A stretch of DNA of 64,000 bases from Methanofollis sp. W23 (GCF_017875325.1 NZ_JAGGMN010000001.1:1508140-1572139); one strand, 5' to 3'; positions 36,099 through 44,939 are shown, counted from the first letter of the stretch. Numbers and translations: made by a program. The notes: generated by a model from the letters alone, not told the origin.

Positions 36099-36920
36099 TC
36101 AGGAGAGGCAGCAGGTTATGTAGCGATGTTCATCCCTGAGGACCATGACCTTCTCCTCCAGGGAGAGGGGGTGTGCAAAGACCTGGTCCTCGATCTCCAG
36201 GGTGAGTGGGCCGCGATATCCGGCGTCTCGCAGGGCGCGGACGACCTCACATGCCTCCTCTCTTCCGGCGACCGGCAGGTGCCGCTGTCCCTCTGCGACC
36301 ATGCTCAGGTGGACGTTGGCGATCCGGTCGCCGCAGGTCTCGAGGTATCGGGCGACCTCCGCCCCTGAGACGGTCATGGCATGGGCGACGTCCAGGGTGA
36401 ACCAGAGCCAGGGGTGGGCGTCGAGGGTCTCACGCATCCCTTCGGGAGTGCAGAGGAGGGAATTCACCTTCGGCTCCATATTCTCGATCGCGACCCTCAC
36501 GCCGGTCTCCGCGGACGCCTGCCGCAGGCGCGCCAGGTAGGTCCTGAAGTGCGCATAGTCGTACCGGCTTGGGGGACGCCTGGCCGTCCTCCTCCCAGGA
36601 TGGACGGTGACCACGTCGGCACCCACCGCCCCCGCCAGTGCGACCGCCTCGACGGCGTACTGCTGGGAGGCGGCGGCGACTCTCGGGTTGATGGAGCAGG
36701 GGTTGAGGTCGAGGGCCGGGGCATGGAGGGTAAGCGGGCTGAGGCGGGGGTGGGCCCTGACCGCGGCCTTGAGTTCGTGGAGAGGGTGGCCTCGCAGCCA
36801 GAAGTGGGGGGTCTCGACCCAGAACTCCAGGCCCGTAAGCCCGGCCTCCTCGACCGAAGAGAAGATCTCGTCGACCGGGTACTCGTGGAAGAACATACTG
36901 GAGACGGCGAGGCTGAGCAT
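36099..36920 (-). CDS. Xylose-isomerase-like TIM-barrel protein
   Basis: 273 residues of the AP endonuclease 2 / sugar phosphate isomerase superfamily. Metal-site-like motifs are LTLHAPALDLNP (about 63), VTVHPGRR (about 104), VAIENMEPK (about 145), FTLDVAHAM (about 174), NVHLSMVAEG (about 203) and LEIEDQV (about 250). It may act on a sugar phosphate or on DNA; endonuclease IV's full ligand set is not conserved. It is divergent from xseA with almost no spacer. Confidence 0.8.
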   Translation of the reverse strand: MLSLAVSSMFFHEYPVDEIFSSVEEAGLTGLEFWVETPHFWLRGHPLHELKAAVRAHPRLSPLTLHAPALDLNPCSINPRVAAASQQYAVEAVALAGAVGADVVTVHPGRRTARRPPSRYDYAHFRTYLARLRQASAETGVRVAIENMEPKVNSLLCTPEGMRETLDAHPWLWFTLDVAHAMTVSGAEVARYLETCGDRIANVHLSMVAEGQRHLPVAGREEACEVVRALRDAGYRGPLTLEIEDQVFAHPLSLEEKVMVLRDEHRYITCCLS

Positions 36921-36955
36921 TGGTTGATATAGACCCCGACCCCAAGATAAACGTG

Positions 36956-38203
36956 ATGGGTCAGGGAGAGGGGCCCGATGGTCCGGCGGTCTTCGGGGTC
37001 GCCGAGGTCACCGGGATCATCAGGGACGCCCTGGACCTCCCCGAACTTGCAGGGCTCTGGGTGCGGGGCGAGGTCACCAATTACACGCACCATCGGTCTG
37101 GCCACCGCTACTTCTCCCTTGGGGAGGGGCAGGGCAGGGAGCGTGCGGTTCTCAACGCGGTGATGTTCAGGGGGAGCGCACGCGCCCTCTCCTTCGAACC
37201 GGCCGAGGGGATGGACGTCCTTGCGTACGGACGCGTGGGGGTCTATGGCCCGCAGGGGAAATATCAACTCTATGTCGAGGATATGCGCCTGGCAGGCGAG
37301 GGCGAGAAACACCTGCTGATCGAGCGGTGGAAGCGGGAACTCGCGGCCGAGGGGCACTTTGATCCCTCGCGGAAGAAATCGATCCCCACCTTCCCGGGAC
37401 GGGTCGCGGTCGTCACCTCGCCGACCGGGGCCGTCCTCCATGACATCACCAATGTCCTCTCGCGCCGGTATCCTCTTGAGGTGCTCCTCTCGCCGACGGC
37501 CGTCCAGGGAGAGACCGCTCACCTTGAGATCGCGGAGGCGATCAGGCGGGCCGACGGCCTGGCAGAGGTGATGATCGTCGGGAGGGGCGGCGGGAGTTTC
37601 GAGGACCTCTTCCCCTTCAACCACCCCGAGGTAGTGCGGGCGATCGCCGCCTGCACGACGCCGGTGATCAGCGCGGTCGGGCATGAGGTGGACGTCACCC
37701 TTGCAGACCTTGCCGCGGACCTGCGGGCGCCGACTCCCTCGGCCGCGGCCGAATGTGCGGTGCCTGACCGGAGAACACTTCTCGAAGACCTCAGGACCGA
37801 CCGGCGACGTCTCGGAGACGGGGTGCTCGCCGCGATCGAACGGCGGCGGGCCGGGCTCGAGGACCTGCGGGTGAGGATCAGGCCAGGGAGGCCGCGCCGC
37901 CGCGTGGCCGAGATGAGACAGCAGACCGCCGATATGGAAGAGCGACTCTTCAGGGCGGCGGCGGGGAAGGTGAAACACGAACGGTTGGTCCTTGCGGGGC
38001 TGAAGGCAAGGCTTGAAGGGAAAAACCCGTATGCTCCCCTCAGGAGGGGATATGCCCTCGCCCTCAAGGACCATATGGCGGTACGGTCGGCCGGCGATCT
38101 CGGGCCAGGCGACCGCCTCGACCTTCTCCTCGCCGACGGGCGGGCCGGGGTCATAGTGGAGTGTGTGCATGATGACAGAGACGTACGAAGACCTGATACG
38201 TGA
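36956..38203 (+). CDS. xseA: Exonuclease VII large subunit
   Basis: 415 residues. An N-terminal OB domain (VFGVAEVTGIIRDALDLPEL ... LWVRGEVTNYTHHRSGHRYF) precedes the Exonuc_VII_L catalytic core (VAVVTSPTGAVLHDITNVLS; IVGRGGGSFEDLFPFN; ISAVGHEVDVTLADLAADLR; PTPSAAAE). A C-terminal coiled coil for XseB follows, ending with RRGYAL. It degrades single-stranded DNA. The start is uncertain: TTG 36920, GTG 36953 or ATG 36956. GATATAG at 36925-36931 as TATA box favours a leaderless start at 36953/36956. It is a bacterial-type gene, found in some methanogens by transfer. Confidence 0.92.
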   Translation: MGQGEGPDGPAVFGVAEVTGIIRDALDLPELAGLWVRGEVTNYTHHRSGHRYFSLGEGQGRERAVLNAVMFRGSARALSFEPAEGMDVLAYGRVGVYGPQGKYQLYVEDMRLAGEGEKHLLIERWKRELAAEGHFDPSRKKSIPTFPGRVAVVTSPTGAVLHDITNVLSRRYPLEVLLSPTAVQGETAHLEIAEAIRRADGLAEVMIVGRGGGSFEDLFPFNHPEVVRAIAACTTPVISAVGHEVDVTLADLAADLRAPTPSAAAECAVPDRRTLLEDLRTDRRRLGDGVLAAIERRRAGLEDLRVRIRPGRPRRRVAEMRQQTADMEERLFRAAAGKVKHERLVLAGLKARLEGKNPYAPLRRGYALALKDHMAVRSAGDLGPGDRLDLLLADGRAGVIVECVHDDRDVRRPDT

Positions 38204-38354
38204 ACTAAAAGAGACGATCACTAAGATCGAGGACGATTCGACCGGGCTTGAGGAGAGCATCGCCCTCTACGAGAAGGGAGAGGAACTGGTAAAGGAGTGC
38301 GAGCGCCTCCTCGACGAGGCCGAGGTGCGGGTCACCAGCCTCACTCAGGGATAG
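38169..38354 (+). CDS. xseB: Exonuclease VII small subunit
   Basis: 61 residues: TYEDLIRELKETITKIEDD, STGLEESIALYEKGEELVKE, CERLLDEAEVRV. This is the standard helical hairpin of XseB. It starts inside xseA's end (35-bp overlap), with GGAG 7 nt before the ATG; another ATG follows immediately. It is convergent with, and overlaps by 14 bp, the DUF371 gene. Confidence 0.92.
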   Translation: MMTETYEDLIRELKETITKIEDDSTGLEESIALYEKGEELVKECERLLDEAEVRVTSLTQG

Positions 38355-38769
38355 AGGCCTCGATCTCGACGACGAGGTCGGCGCCGGCCTGGAGGAGGGC
38401 GACCAACCGCCGGTCGAGGGTCTTTGCAACGGTGTCCGCATCGACGGCGGCGGTCCGGCCGCAGACAAATGAACTTCTCCGCCAGACCAGGTCGGTGGGG
38501 TGGTCGAGGGCAAGCCCGGCGCTCCCCCTCGCATGGACCACCTCCTCGACCTCGCCGGCCCGCAGCCTGATGGTCACCTCGGCCCGCTCGTCGGCAAGGA
38601 GGTGCTTGAGTGCGGGGTCAAGATCGGCGGCTCCTTTGTCGGCCGCGACTCCGATGATGCAGTCGCCCGCCGGACTGAGATCAGGTGCGGTCGTCACCTC
38701 AAAGGTGGAGGGGTGGAGGGCCCTGACATTGGGGTGACCGCGACAGTGGATGACGTCCCGTGCCTTCAT
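38341..38769 (-). CDS. DUF371 family protein
   Basis: 142 residues matching the archaeal DUF371 family: HCRGHPNVRALHPSTFEVTT, ECIIGVAADKGA-like segment (DCIIGVAADKGAADL) and a C-terminal VAKTLDRRLVALLQAGADLV. The function is unknown. The C-terminus overlaps xseB tail to tail. Confidence 0.88.
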   Translation of the reverse strand: MKARDVIHCRGHPNVRALHPSTFEVTTAPDLSPAGDCIIGVAADKGAADLDPALKHLLADERAEVTIRLRAGEVEEVVHARGSAGLALDHPTDLVWRRSSFVCGRTAAVDADTVAKTLDRRLVALLQAGADLVVEIEASIPE

Positions 38770-38801
38770 TATTAATAATCATGGAACTCCCATGCTATTG
38801 A

Positions 38802-39383
38802 ATGTACATCACCGTTGTCTGTCCGCAGTGCGAGGACGAGACCGACCATGAGGTCCTCAAGGAGGCACCGGGCGACCTCCTGGTGCGTTGTACCGTCTGC
38901 GGAGCCACCTATCATGTCCCGGTCCCAAAGGAGCGGCTCATCAACGTAAAGGCGATCGTGAGCATGGAGGAAGAGTCGATAGTCGGGAGCGTCGAGCTCC
39001 TGGAGGATGATCTTGTCTCAGTCGGGAACACCCTGGTCGCGGAGTTTGGAGATGGAGAGGAGGTCGTCTCGGTCGAGGTCACCTCTATCGAGGTCGGCGA
39101 CCGTCGGGTGAGACTGGCAAAGGCCTCTGAGATCCCAACGCTCTGGACGCGCGTGATCGAGGAGGTCGTCGTCAAGGCCTCGGTCCACCATGGGGCAAAG
39201 ACGATCCCGCTGTACCAGCAGTGCGAGGGGGAGGAGCCCTTTGTGGTGGACGAGGTCTATACCTTCGGCGATGTCAGGTTCAGGATCAGTCATATCAAGA
39301 TGCGCACCGGGCAGATGCTCAGGAAAGAGGGCTGGAAGACGGTTGCAAAAAAGATCAAGCGCATCTATGGGAATAAGATCTGA
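38802..39383 (+). CDS. HVO_0476-type zinc-finger protein
   Basis: 193 residues. An N-terminal zinc ribbon (CPQCEDETDHEVLKE ... CTVCGATYHV, about 8-40) is followed by beta-rich domains and a C-terminal HIKMRTGQMLRKEGWKTVAK. It belongs to a conserved euryarchaeal family without known function, possibly nucleic-acid or ribosome associated. Only 32 bp separate it from the divergent DUF371 start, so the promoters overlap (TATTAATAAT at 38770-38779). Confidence 0.87.
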   Translation: MYITVVCPQCEDETDHEVLKEAPGDLLVRCTVCGATYHVPVPKERLINVKAIVSMEEESIVGSVELLEDDLVSVGNTLVAEFGDGEEVVSVEVTSIEVGDRRVRLAKASEIPTLWTRVIEEVVVKASVHHGAKTIPLYQQCEGEEPFVVDEVYTFGDVRFRISHIKMRTGQMLRKEGWKTVAKKIKRIYGNKI

Positions 39384-39387
39384 AGGT

Positions 39388-39410
39388 TCCCGGGTGACCG
39401 GGATTTTTTT
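39388..39410 (+). terminator. Hairpin plus T7 terminator
   Basis: TCCCGG-GTGA-CCGGGA hairpin followed by TTTTTTT (and a second T6), 5 bp after the zinc-finger gene. It is unusually like an intrinsic bacterial terminator. Confidence 0.7.
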
Positions 39411-39418
39411 CTTTTTTG

Positions 39419-39570
39419 ATCTGGAGAACTCAGCATGAATCCCTAACTCACGCATACGGAATGAAGATTATCATGGGTCTCCGGAGCGTGAACCTCCTGG
39501 CGCGAAGATGAGGGGGGAAGGGGAGTAAGTCATGCTCATACAAGGAATGAGCGAAGGTTTCTACAGAACC
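39419..39570. repeat. Short family-1 repeat, 152 bp
   Basis: Left TCTGGAGAACTCAGCATGAAT then CTCACGCATACGGAATGAAG; right GAAGGTTTCTACAGAACC (inverse GGTTCTGTAGAAACCTTC). A short internally deleted member. Confidence 0.65.
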
Positions 39571-39591
39571 CGAAAATCATAGATTTTCTCA

Positions 39592-40363
39592 GCTCTGTAG
39601 AATCGGGCATGAACTCGAGGTTCAAGCGTACGCGATGAAAATTCTTGTAGGTCTCCAGTGAGTGGATCCTTATTCCCTCTTCGGAGCAGGACACCACATA
39701 GGATCATCACTCCATTGCCGCTCCTGCCTATCCTCACCAGGAGGGCAGGCGGCACGTCCTGATCATCACGCCTCCCCAAACATCGGTGCCGGGGGCGTTG
39801 CCCCCGGACCCCCGGGACTACGATGAGGTCTGGAGGGCAGAATAGATGACCATGACGAGTGCGTTGCAGTCCACGACCTCTCGTGTTCGCGGGGGGGACG
39901 GGGGGGCACGCCCCCCTGTAGAGATAACTGTCCAGGGGGTTTCCCATGAAAATGATCCTGAAGATCATATCTCCTGGATCATAGAAGGGCTTGAATCCGC
40001 CATACACCTCCAGGACTGATATGCAGAGTGCAGATCCATCTCCTGCATGATCAACCCTCTTCCTTCCCGCCCCTATCGCCATCCCGGGGGTCAGGGGGCA
40101 GCGCCCCCGGCACGAGGGTATGGGAAGGGGTGATGATCGTGGGTGCCGCCCCCAATCGCAGAACCTTCACTGCCGTCTCACGCCGGGGGGTTGCACCCCC
40201 CGGAACCCCCCACGACGAAGATATGCAGGGGGCGGCGATGAAACCGGATCTTTCAGATCCCCAATCGCGAGGAGAAAGATCCTCTTAAACTCTGTAGCGC
40301 TGCTCAGAACGATTTTCATCGCGTACGCTTGAACCCCACCCTCATGCCTGATTCTACAGAACC
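39592..40363. repeat. Large MITE-like element with ~55-bp terminal inverted repeats
   Basis: 772 bp. Left: GCTCTGTAGAATCGGGCATG then GGTTCAAGCGTACGCGATGA. Inverse of right: GGTTCTGTAGAATCAGGCAT then GGTTCAAGCGTACGCGATGA. The segment 39976-40099 is about 95% identical to 49045-49167, and 40228-40363 matches 49165-49297, so this and the 48742 element are sister copies, the latter with an internal deletion of about 125 bp. No open reading frame with transposase features exists. Confidence 0.8.
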
Positions 40364-40534
40364 ATTTTCTCAGACTCCCTTCGGTCGTCAGCGAAGATCA
40401 AAGATCTCCTCGAACCTATCGTGTGGCAAGACCCACCATAAGAGATTCTACCGAGCCAAAAAAATATTTTCAATAGCTTGGACAAGAGAATGCGTGAGAC
40501 GCTCTCATCTTTCTGCCAGGCGACCGGTCACCTA
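40364..40534. other. Short spacer with T-rich end of the FKBP/thioredoxin operon
   Basis: No gene. An AGATTCTACCGAGCC repeat end is at 40441-40455, followed by A7 at 40457-40463 (T7 on the minus strand), about 70 bp beyond the thioredoxin stop, a possible terminator. Confidence 0.45.
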
Positions 40535-40822
40535 TCATCGTACGCTCACTTCTCCTTCGTGAGTGAGCCATGTTTTGATCGCCGCTTCCAGCGCCTCGGC
40601 GTGCACCACCCCTTCAAACCGCTCTCTGACCTCGCCGTCCACCACGACCAGGAGCGTGGGGGTCACTTTCAGCCCGAAGGTCCTGATCTCTTCAGGACGA
40701 CTGAGCGCATCGCGGGCCTCGATCTCGACCCCAAGGTGGGCCGTCACCTCACGGTTGATCGGTTCCTGCTCCATGCACCCCATGCACCCGTCCTGAAAAT
40801 AGTAGAGCACCTGCACCGGCAT
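40535..40822 (-). CDS. Thioredoxin-like small redox protein
   Basis: 95 residues of thioredoxin fold. The active site is CMGC (residues 13-16, in YYFQDGCMGCMEQEP), with the cis-Pro region VTPTLLVVVDG (about 53). There is no signal peptide, so it is cytosolic. It is 41 bp downstream of the FKBP-like gene and may assist redox or fold control. Electron donor unknown. Confidence 0.85.
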   Translation of the reverse strand: MPVQVLYYFQDGCMGCMEQEPINREVTAHLGVEIEARDALSRPEEIRTFGLKVTPTLLVVVDGEVRERFEGVVHAEALEAAIKTWLTHEGEVSVR

Positions 40823-40863
40823 GGGGGAAAAGAAGAGTGGCGGGTATAAATACCCACCGGATT

Positions 40864-41565
40864 TTACACCTTGGTGATCTGCAGGACCGTCATCTCTGCC
40901 TCTGCATAGTCAAAGTTGACGGTCATGCTCTCATTGTTCTTCTCGCTGATCGTCCCGAAACGGAGGTACGAGATGTCGTTCGCCGGGTCGGTGAAGACTG
41001 TCGGCTGATCAGTGATCGTCATCTGGATTGAGATGCGGTCGCCGACCTGGAGTTCTGTGAAGTTCAACCCCATCTTTTCTGTTCTCTCGGTATCAAACGT
41101 CTGGACAATGGGGAGGTCACGGATCGAGACCCGTTTGGTCTCGCGCTCGTGCATCCCGATCACTCCATCGTTCATGGCCTCTATCTCGGGTTGGAGAAGA
41201 GCAAACTTGCCCTGTCCGCCACCGAGGGCAACAGGCACTCCTTCAACATAGGAGGTGGCGTTCGCCCCACCTGTCAGAGAGAGCGGACCGGTCAGGAGGG
41301 CGATATCGCCCTGCTTCATAGTCTTCTCCATGACCTTCTGGCTGGTGGTGATGACCGGCTTGCCGTCATTGTCCAGGACTGTGTACTCGACCAGGACCGA
41401 GTCGCCAGGCCCGACGCTCCTGAAGGCGCTCATTGCCGGGACACCATAGGAGGCCACCATAAGGAAGGCAAATAGGACGCCGAAGACGACCATGCCGATC
41501 TGCGTCCAATTTCTCTCTTTAGATTTCTTCTCTTTTGGACTGCGCTTCGCAGATTTGGCAACCAT
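40864..41565 (-). CDS. Membrane-anchored FKBP/SlyD-type peptidyl-prolyl isomerase
   Basis: 233 residues. A basic N-terminus (KSAKRSPKEKKSKER) precedes one membrane helix (IGMVVFGVLFAFLMVASYGV, about 23-42); the rest is outside. The FKBP-like part starts GPGDSVLVEYTVLDNDGKPV and includes GGGQGKFALLQPEIEAMNDG and IGMHERETKRVSI, as in SlyD-like FKBPs with an inserted flap. Several usual active-site aromatic residues are not evident, so isomerase activity is uncertain. The TATA-like TTTATGAAC at 41588-41597 suggests a leaderless mRNA. Confidence 0.8.
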   Translation of the reverse strand: MVAKSAKRSPKEKKSKERNWTQIGMVVFGVLFAFLMVASYGVPAMSAFRSVGPGDSVLVEYTVLDNDGKPVITTSQKVMEKTMKQGDIALLTGPLSLTGGANATSYVEGVPVALGGGQGKFALLQPEIEAMNDGVIGMHERETKRVSIRDLPIVQTFDTERTEKMGLNFTELQVGDRISIQMTITDQPTVFTDPANDISYLRFGTISEKNNESMTVNFDYAEAEMTVLQITKV

Positions 41566-41625
41566 TAAATATTCAATGGCGTGCTGGGTTCATAAATCAC
41601 TATGGTCCGCGGCAGGAGAGCAAAC

Positions 41626-41657
41626 AATATATATAACAATCACTAACTATTGGTTAG
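41626..41657 (+). promoter_or_regulatory. hsp20 promoter: TATA box plus palindrome
   Basis: AATATATATAAC (41626-41637) is a strong TATA box. CTAAC-TATTG-GTTAG (41643-41657) is a perfect 5-bp-arm inverted repeat at the predicted transcription start, a plausible heat-shock repressor site. Confidence 0.55.
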
Positions 41658-41690
41658 CACCACCAGAAGGGTGCAAGGAGAAGAGCGTAA

Positions 41691-42155
41691 ATGGTACAGA
41701 GAAGAGGATTTTACCCATTCTGGAGAGATTTCGACGCGATGATGAACGAGATGCGGGGGGACATGGAGAGTCGCGTCCAGTCCCTCCTCACCGAGAGCGG
41801 CGCAGGAAAATACCTGCCAGTGGTCAGGGGAGAGGACATGCGGGTGGACGTCTGCGACCATGAGGGCGAGGTAATGGTCGTCGCCGATCTCCCTGGCGTC
41901 GAGAAGGGAAATATCTCCCTGCGGCTCATCAACCCCAGGCTCCTTGAGATCTCTGCGGTCCAGGCACAGGACCAGGAGACCGAAGAAGCAGGCTACTTCA
42001 TGCGTGAGCGGTATTACGGGACGGTGCGGCGGGCCGTCGGGCTCCCGGTCGAGGTGAATGAGGAGGACGCGCATGCCACCTTCAAGAACGGCGTCCTCGA
42101 GGTTCACCTGAAGAAGACGGAGGAAGAGAAGGGGACCGCCATCCCCATCGAATAA
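41691..42155 (+). CDS. hsp20: Small heat shock protein Hsp20
   Basis: 154 residues. The N-terminus begins VQRRGFYPFWRDFDAMMNEM; the alpha-crystallin domain (about 50-140) has MRVDVCDHEGEVMVVADLPG and GYFMRERYYGTVRRAVGLP, and the GVL motif in FKNGVLEVHLKK. The C-terminal IPI anchor motif (AIPIE) is present for oligomerisation. It is an ATP-independent holdase. Preceded by AAGGAGAAGAGCGTAA. Confidence 0.93.
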   Translation: MVQRRGFYPFWRDFDAMMNEMRGDMESRVQSLLTESGAGKYLPVVRGEDMRVDVCDHEGEVMVVADLPGVEKGNISLRLINPRLLEISAVQAQDQETEEAGYFMRERYYGTVRRAVGLPVEVNEEDAHATFKNGVLEVHLKKTEEEKGTAIPIE

Positions 42156-42241
42156 ATGGGGAGCCGCACCCCCTCCTCTTCATCCAAATCCGAAAACCTT
42201 TATCTATCACCGAACCCTTGATGTAGCCTTGGTAACAAGAG

Positions 42242-43036
42242 ATGATAATGGAGAAAAAGCGGGTCAAGGACTACATGACCTATGACGTCGTCACCGTCAA
42301 CGTCCACGAGACCGCCCGTGATGTCATCGAGTCTATCCAGAAGACACGACATGACGGATTTCCTGTTATCAACGACCAGAAGAAGGTGCTCGGATACATC
42401 TCGGCGAGGGATCTCCTTGCCGTGCACCCGGAGACACCGGTCGAGCGGATCATGAGCCGGCACCTCATCGTCGCCGACCCAGAGATGAGTGTCAATGATG
42501 CTGCACGGGTGATCTTCCGCTCCGGGATCCAGAAACTTCCAGTCGTGGACGAGGAGGACCGACTCATCGGGATCATCTCAAACGCTGACGTGATCAGGTC
42601 GCAGATCGAGCATGTCTCGCCTGAAAAGGTTTTCAACTTCATGGACACCCTCCGAAGGCTCCATAATATCGATCCAAGTCTGGAACGGGGATATGTCGCG
42701 ATCGACGAACTCCTCCCCACCCAGCCAAAGATCTATGAGGACGAGCTGGAGGGACGGATGTACGAGATCAAAAAAGGGCTTGCAGAGCCTTTGATTGTCG
42801 TGAGACGCCCGGGACGGTTTATCCTTGTCGACGGCCACCACCGGGCGATCGCCGCCAAGCGCCTGGGGCACAAGACGCTTGACGCCTATATCATCAATGT
42901 CACCGAGAAGATCGAGCTCGGGATGGAGCGGACGGCGCAGGCGCAGAACCTCAAGACGCTCGACGACATCAAGGTTATGGACTATGCCCGCCACCCCCTC
43001 GTCGCCGTCACGCACCGACTGGTGAGGCAGAGTTAA
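42242..43036 (+). CDS. CBS-pair protein with ParB/Srx-like nuclease fold domain
   Basis: 264 residues. Two CBS repeats (about 8-60 with RVKDYMTYDVVTVNVHET; 70-122 with VERIMSRHLIVADPEMSVND) bind adenosyl ligands. The C-terminal half (about 150-255) is ParB-like, with GLAEPLIVVRRPGRFILVDG and HHRAIAAKRLGHKTLDAY, which contains the conserved G-HHR motif. The fusion is known in methanogens without a defined role. A TATA-like CTTTATCTATC lies at 42197-42207. Confidence 0.85.
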   Translation: MIMEKKRVKDYMTYDVVTVNVHETARDVIESIQKTRHDGFPVINDQKKVLGYISARDLLAVHPETPVERIMSRHLIVADPEMSVNDAARVIFRSGIQKLPVVDEEDRLIGIISNADVIRSQIEHVSPEKVFNFMDTLRRLHNIDPSLERGYVAIDELLPTQPKIYEDELEGRMYEIKKGLAEPLIVVRRPGRFILVDGHHRAIAAKRLGHKTLDAYIINVTEKIELGMERTAQAQNLKTLDDIKVMDYARHPLVAVTHRLVRQS

Positions 43037-43237
43037 GGGCCGGCCACCCTGATCTCTTTTTTAGTTCTGCTGAATCCCTATCCTGGAGTGCAAACAACTT
43101 TCCTTCCCCCCGATCAGGATCCCGAAGTATTAATGGGATCAAGCGTCAGCGAACCTGGAAAAGACGAGAGCCCCTGACGTGACCGGGAGGAGAAGGCGAG
43201 CACTGAGATGGGGCGCCCCCTCACTAAAAGGATTTTC

Positions 43238-43467
43238 GGCTCTGTAAAAATCCTCTGGATGTCTCTCTCTAGCGGGGGGCGTGCCGCCCCCCGAGCCCCC
43301 CGCCACACGATAGGTCGAGGACGGCAACACCCTCTTCAGGGAGTTTGAATATGCCTTCCTATCCCTATCTTCGTTCCGGGGGTCCGGGGGCAGAGCCCCC
43401 GGCCAAAGGGGTAGGAAGGCAGGTGACACACATTCTCCCTGCGATACGTGAGGGTTTCTACAAGGCC
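43238..43467. repeat. MITE-like element, 230 bp, GGCTCTGTAAAA ends
   Basis: Same structure as 12693-12923. Left GGCTCTGTAAAAATCCTC; inverse of right GGCCTTGTAGAAACCCTC. It contains GCGGGGGGCGTGCCGCCCCC, CCACACGATAGGTCGAGG, CCGGGGGCAGAGCCCCCGG and GGTGACACACAT. The spacer 43070-43237 before it shows no gene; a T6 at 43064 may end the CBS-ParB transcript. Confidence 0.8.
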
Positions 43468-43475
43468 GATTTTTC

Positions 43476-43749
43476 GGATTTTTAAAATTATTTATGAAGC
43501 GAAATCACACCCCATGCATACGCGATGAAAATTTATCATCACTTTCTCTTTCTTTTTTCAAGACCGAGGAATTTTTTGAGACTGTATTCTATTCGACACC
43601 ACCATCTATCCTCGTCGTGGGGGAGTGGGAAGGCGACATCAGTGAACATGAAGAGAATAGTGCCGTCCTTGGCATATCGTGATGCGGGGGGTCCGGGGGG
43701 CGGCACGCACCCCGCCAGAGTGATTCATTAAGAGGATTTCTACAGAGCC
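43476..43749. repeat. Second family-1 element abutting the previous one
   Basis: Begins with AT-rich sequence and CCATGCATACGCGATGAAAA, continues like the 1500-1600 segment (TTTTTTCAAGACCGAGGA; CATCTATCCTCGTCGTGGGG) and ends AAGAGGATTTCTACAGAGCC. The left end is degraded. Confidence 0.65.
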
Positions 43750-43757
43750 AAAAAAAA
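43750..43757 (-). terminator. T8 terminator of the nucleotidyltransferase gene
   Basis: Eight As on the plus strand next to the repeat end, 3 bp past the stop at 43761. Confidence 0.55.
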
Positions 43758-43760
43758 GCC

Positions 43761-44939
43761 CTACGACCCCTCGCACCTGAGGTCGTACTTCTCGTTAAGC
43801 ACGTGTTCCTTGACCACCGAGCCGTCAGGGACGATCACCTCAGGCCAGAGCCTGGTCCCTGAGTGGATGGTAACGCCGTTCTGGAGTACCACCCGTGGGC
43901 CGATGACCGTGTCGTTCTCGACCGACCCATCGTCGCCGATGATGGTGTCATTGTCGATGATCGCCCCTGAGACCGTCGTCCGGTTCCCGATGACGACCTG
44001 GTTGTAGATCGAGGAGGAGAAGATCTTGGCATTGCTCTTGATGACGCAGTCCTCCCCGATGCTCGTGTATGGCCCGATGATGACATTGCTCTCGATGGTG
44101 GTCCCCCGGCCGATCGAGACCGGCCCGATGATCTGCGAGTTGGCGCCAAGCGAGATCGAACTCCCAAGCGAGACCGGGCCGAGGATCTTTGCCCCCTTAA
44201 TATGAAGGTCGCCGGTGATGTTGGTCGTCTCGATCTCCTGGAGCTTCCAGCGCTCGGCCTGGCGGAGCGACCGCGGGCTTCCCACATCGGTCCAGTTCCC
44301 GCGGGCAAGCCATGCTTTGACCTTCCGTCCCTCCTGCAGGAGCGCAGGGAAGACATTGCGGGCAAAGTCGACCTTCTCCCCTGTAGGGATATAGTCAAAG
44401 ATCTCGGGGTCGCAGACGTACATCCCGGTCGAGGCCAGGTTCGAGAAGATCTCGCCTGGCCCGGGTTTTTCCTTGAACCGCTTGATGTCATAGCCCACGT
44501 CGATCTCCGCGATCCCGTAGTCAGAGGGGTCGTCGATGGAGATGAGCCCGATGGTGGCGATCGCGTCGTTCTTAAGGTGCTCACGGTAGAACTCAAGGAG
44601 ATTGAGGTCTGCCACATGGTCCCCCCCGACGACAAGGAAGGGCGAGCCGTCCAGGTACTCCTGGGCGTTCTTGACGCTCCCGGCCGTGCCGAGTTTGATC
44701 TCTTCGTGGACGTACGTGATCTCGGCACCGAAGAGCGAACCGTCGCCAAGGGCATTCTCGATGTCATTGCCCTTGTACCCGAGGGTGACGACCATCTCGG
44801 TGAAACCGAGGTCCGCGAGGTGTGTGACCAGATGGGTGATCGAGGGCCTATTCACAATCGGAATGCACGGTTTGGGACGCTCAAAGGTGAGCGGCCGCAG
44901 GCGGGTGCCCTCACCGCCGCACATGATGCAGACCTTCAT
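43761..44939 (-). CDS. Sugar-phosphate nucleotidyltransferase with left-handed beta-helix
   Basis: 392 residues from ATG 44939. The N-terminal GT-A nucleotidyltransferase (1-235) has MCGGEGTRLRPLTFERPKP (signature GGxGTRLRPLT) and VVGGDHVADLNLLEFYREH. The C-terminal part is hexapeptide repeats forming a left-handed beta helix (GPVSLGSSISLGANSQIIGP; IGNRTTVSGAIIDNDTIIGD). It resembles archaeal GlcNAc-1-P uridylyltransferase/mannose-1-P guanylyltransferase; the sugar cannot be fixed. It would feed surface glycan or N-glycan synthesis. No other glycan genes are close. Confidence 0.87.
   Translation of the reverse strand: MKVCIMCGGEGTRLRPLTFERPKPCIPIVNRPSITHLVTHLADLGFTEMVVTLGYKGNDIENALGDGSLFGAEITYVHEEIKLGTAGSVKNAQEYLDGSPFLVVGGDHVADLNLLEFYREHLKNDAIATIGLISIDDPSDYGIAEIDVGYDIKRFKEKPGPGEIFSNLASTGMYVCDPEIFDYIPTGEKVDFARNVFPALLQEGRKVKAWLARGNWTDVGSPRSLRQAERWKLQEIETTNITGDLHIKGAKILGPVSLGSSISLGANSQIIGPVSIGRGTTIESNVIIGPYTSIGEDCVIKSNAKIFSSSIYNQVVIGNRTTVSGAIIDNDTIIGDDGSVENDTVIGPRVVLQNGVTIHSGTRLWPEVIVPDGSVVKEHVLNEKYDLRCEGS

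Noticed and set aside
36497-38260. 587-codon minus-strand open frame
   Set aside because: Antisense of xseA and an alternative frame of the TIM-barrel gene; no domain similarity, while the real genes on both strands are clear.
39592-40363. A complete insertion sequence
   Set aside because: The unit has inverted ends but no transposase-like frame; the open frames are shorter than 175 codons and GC-rich hairpin artefacts.
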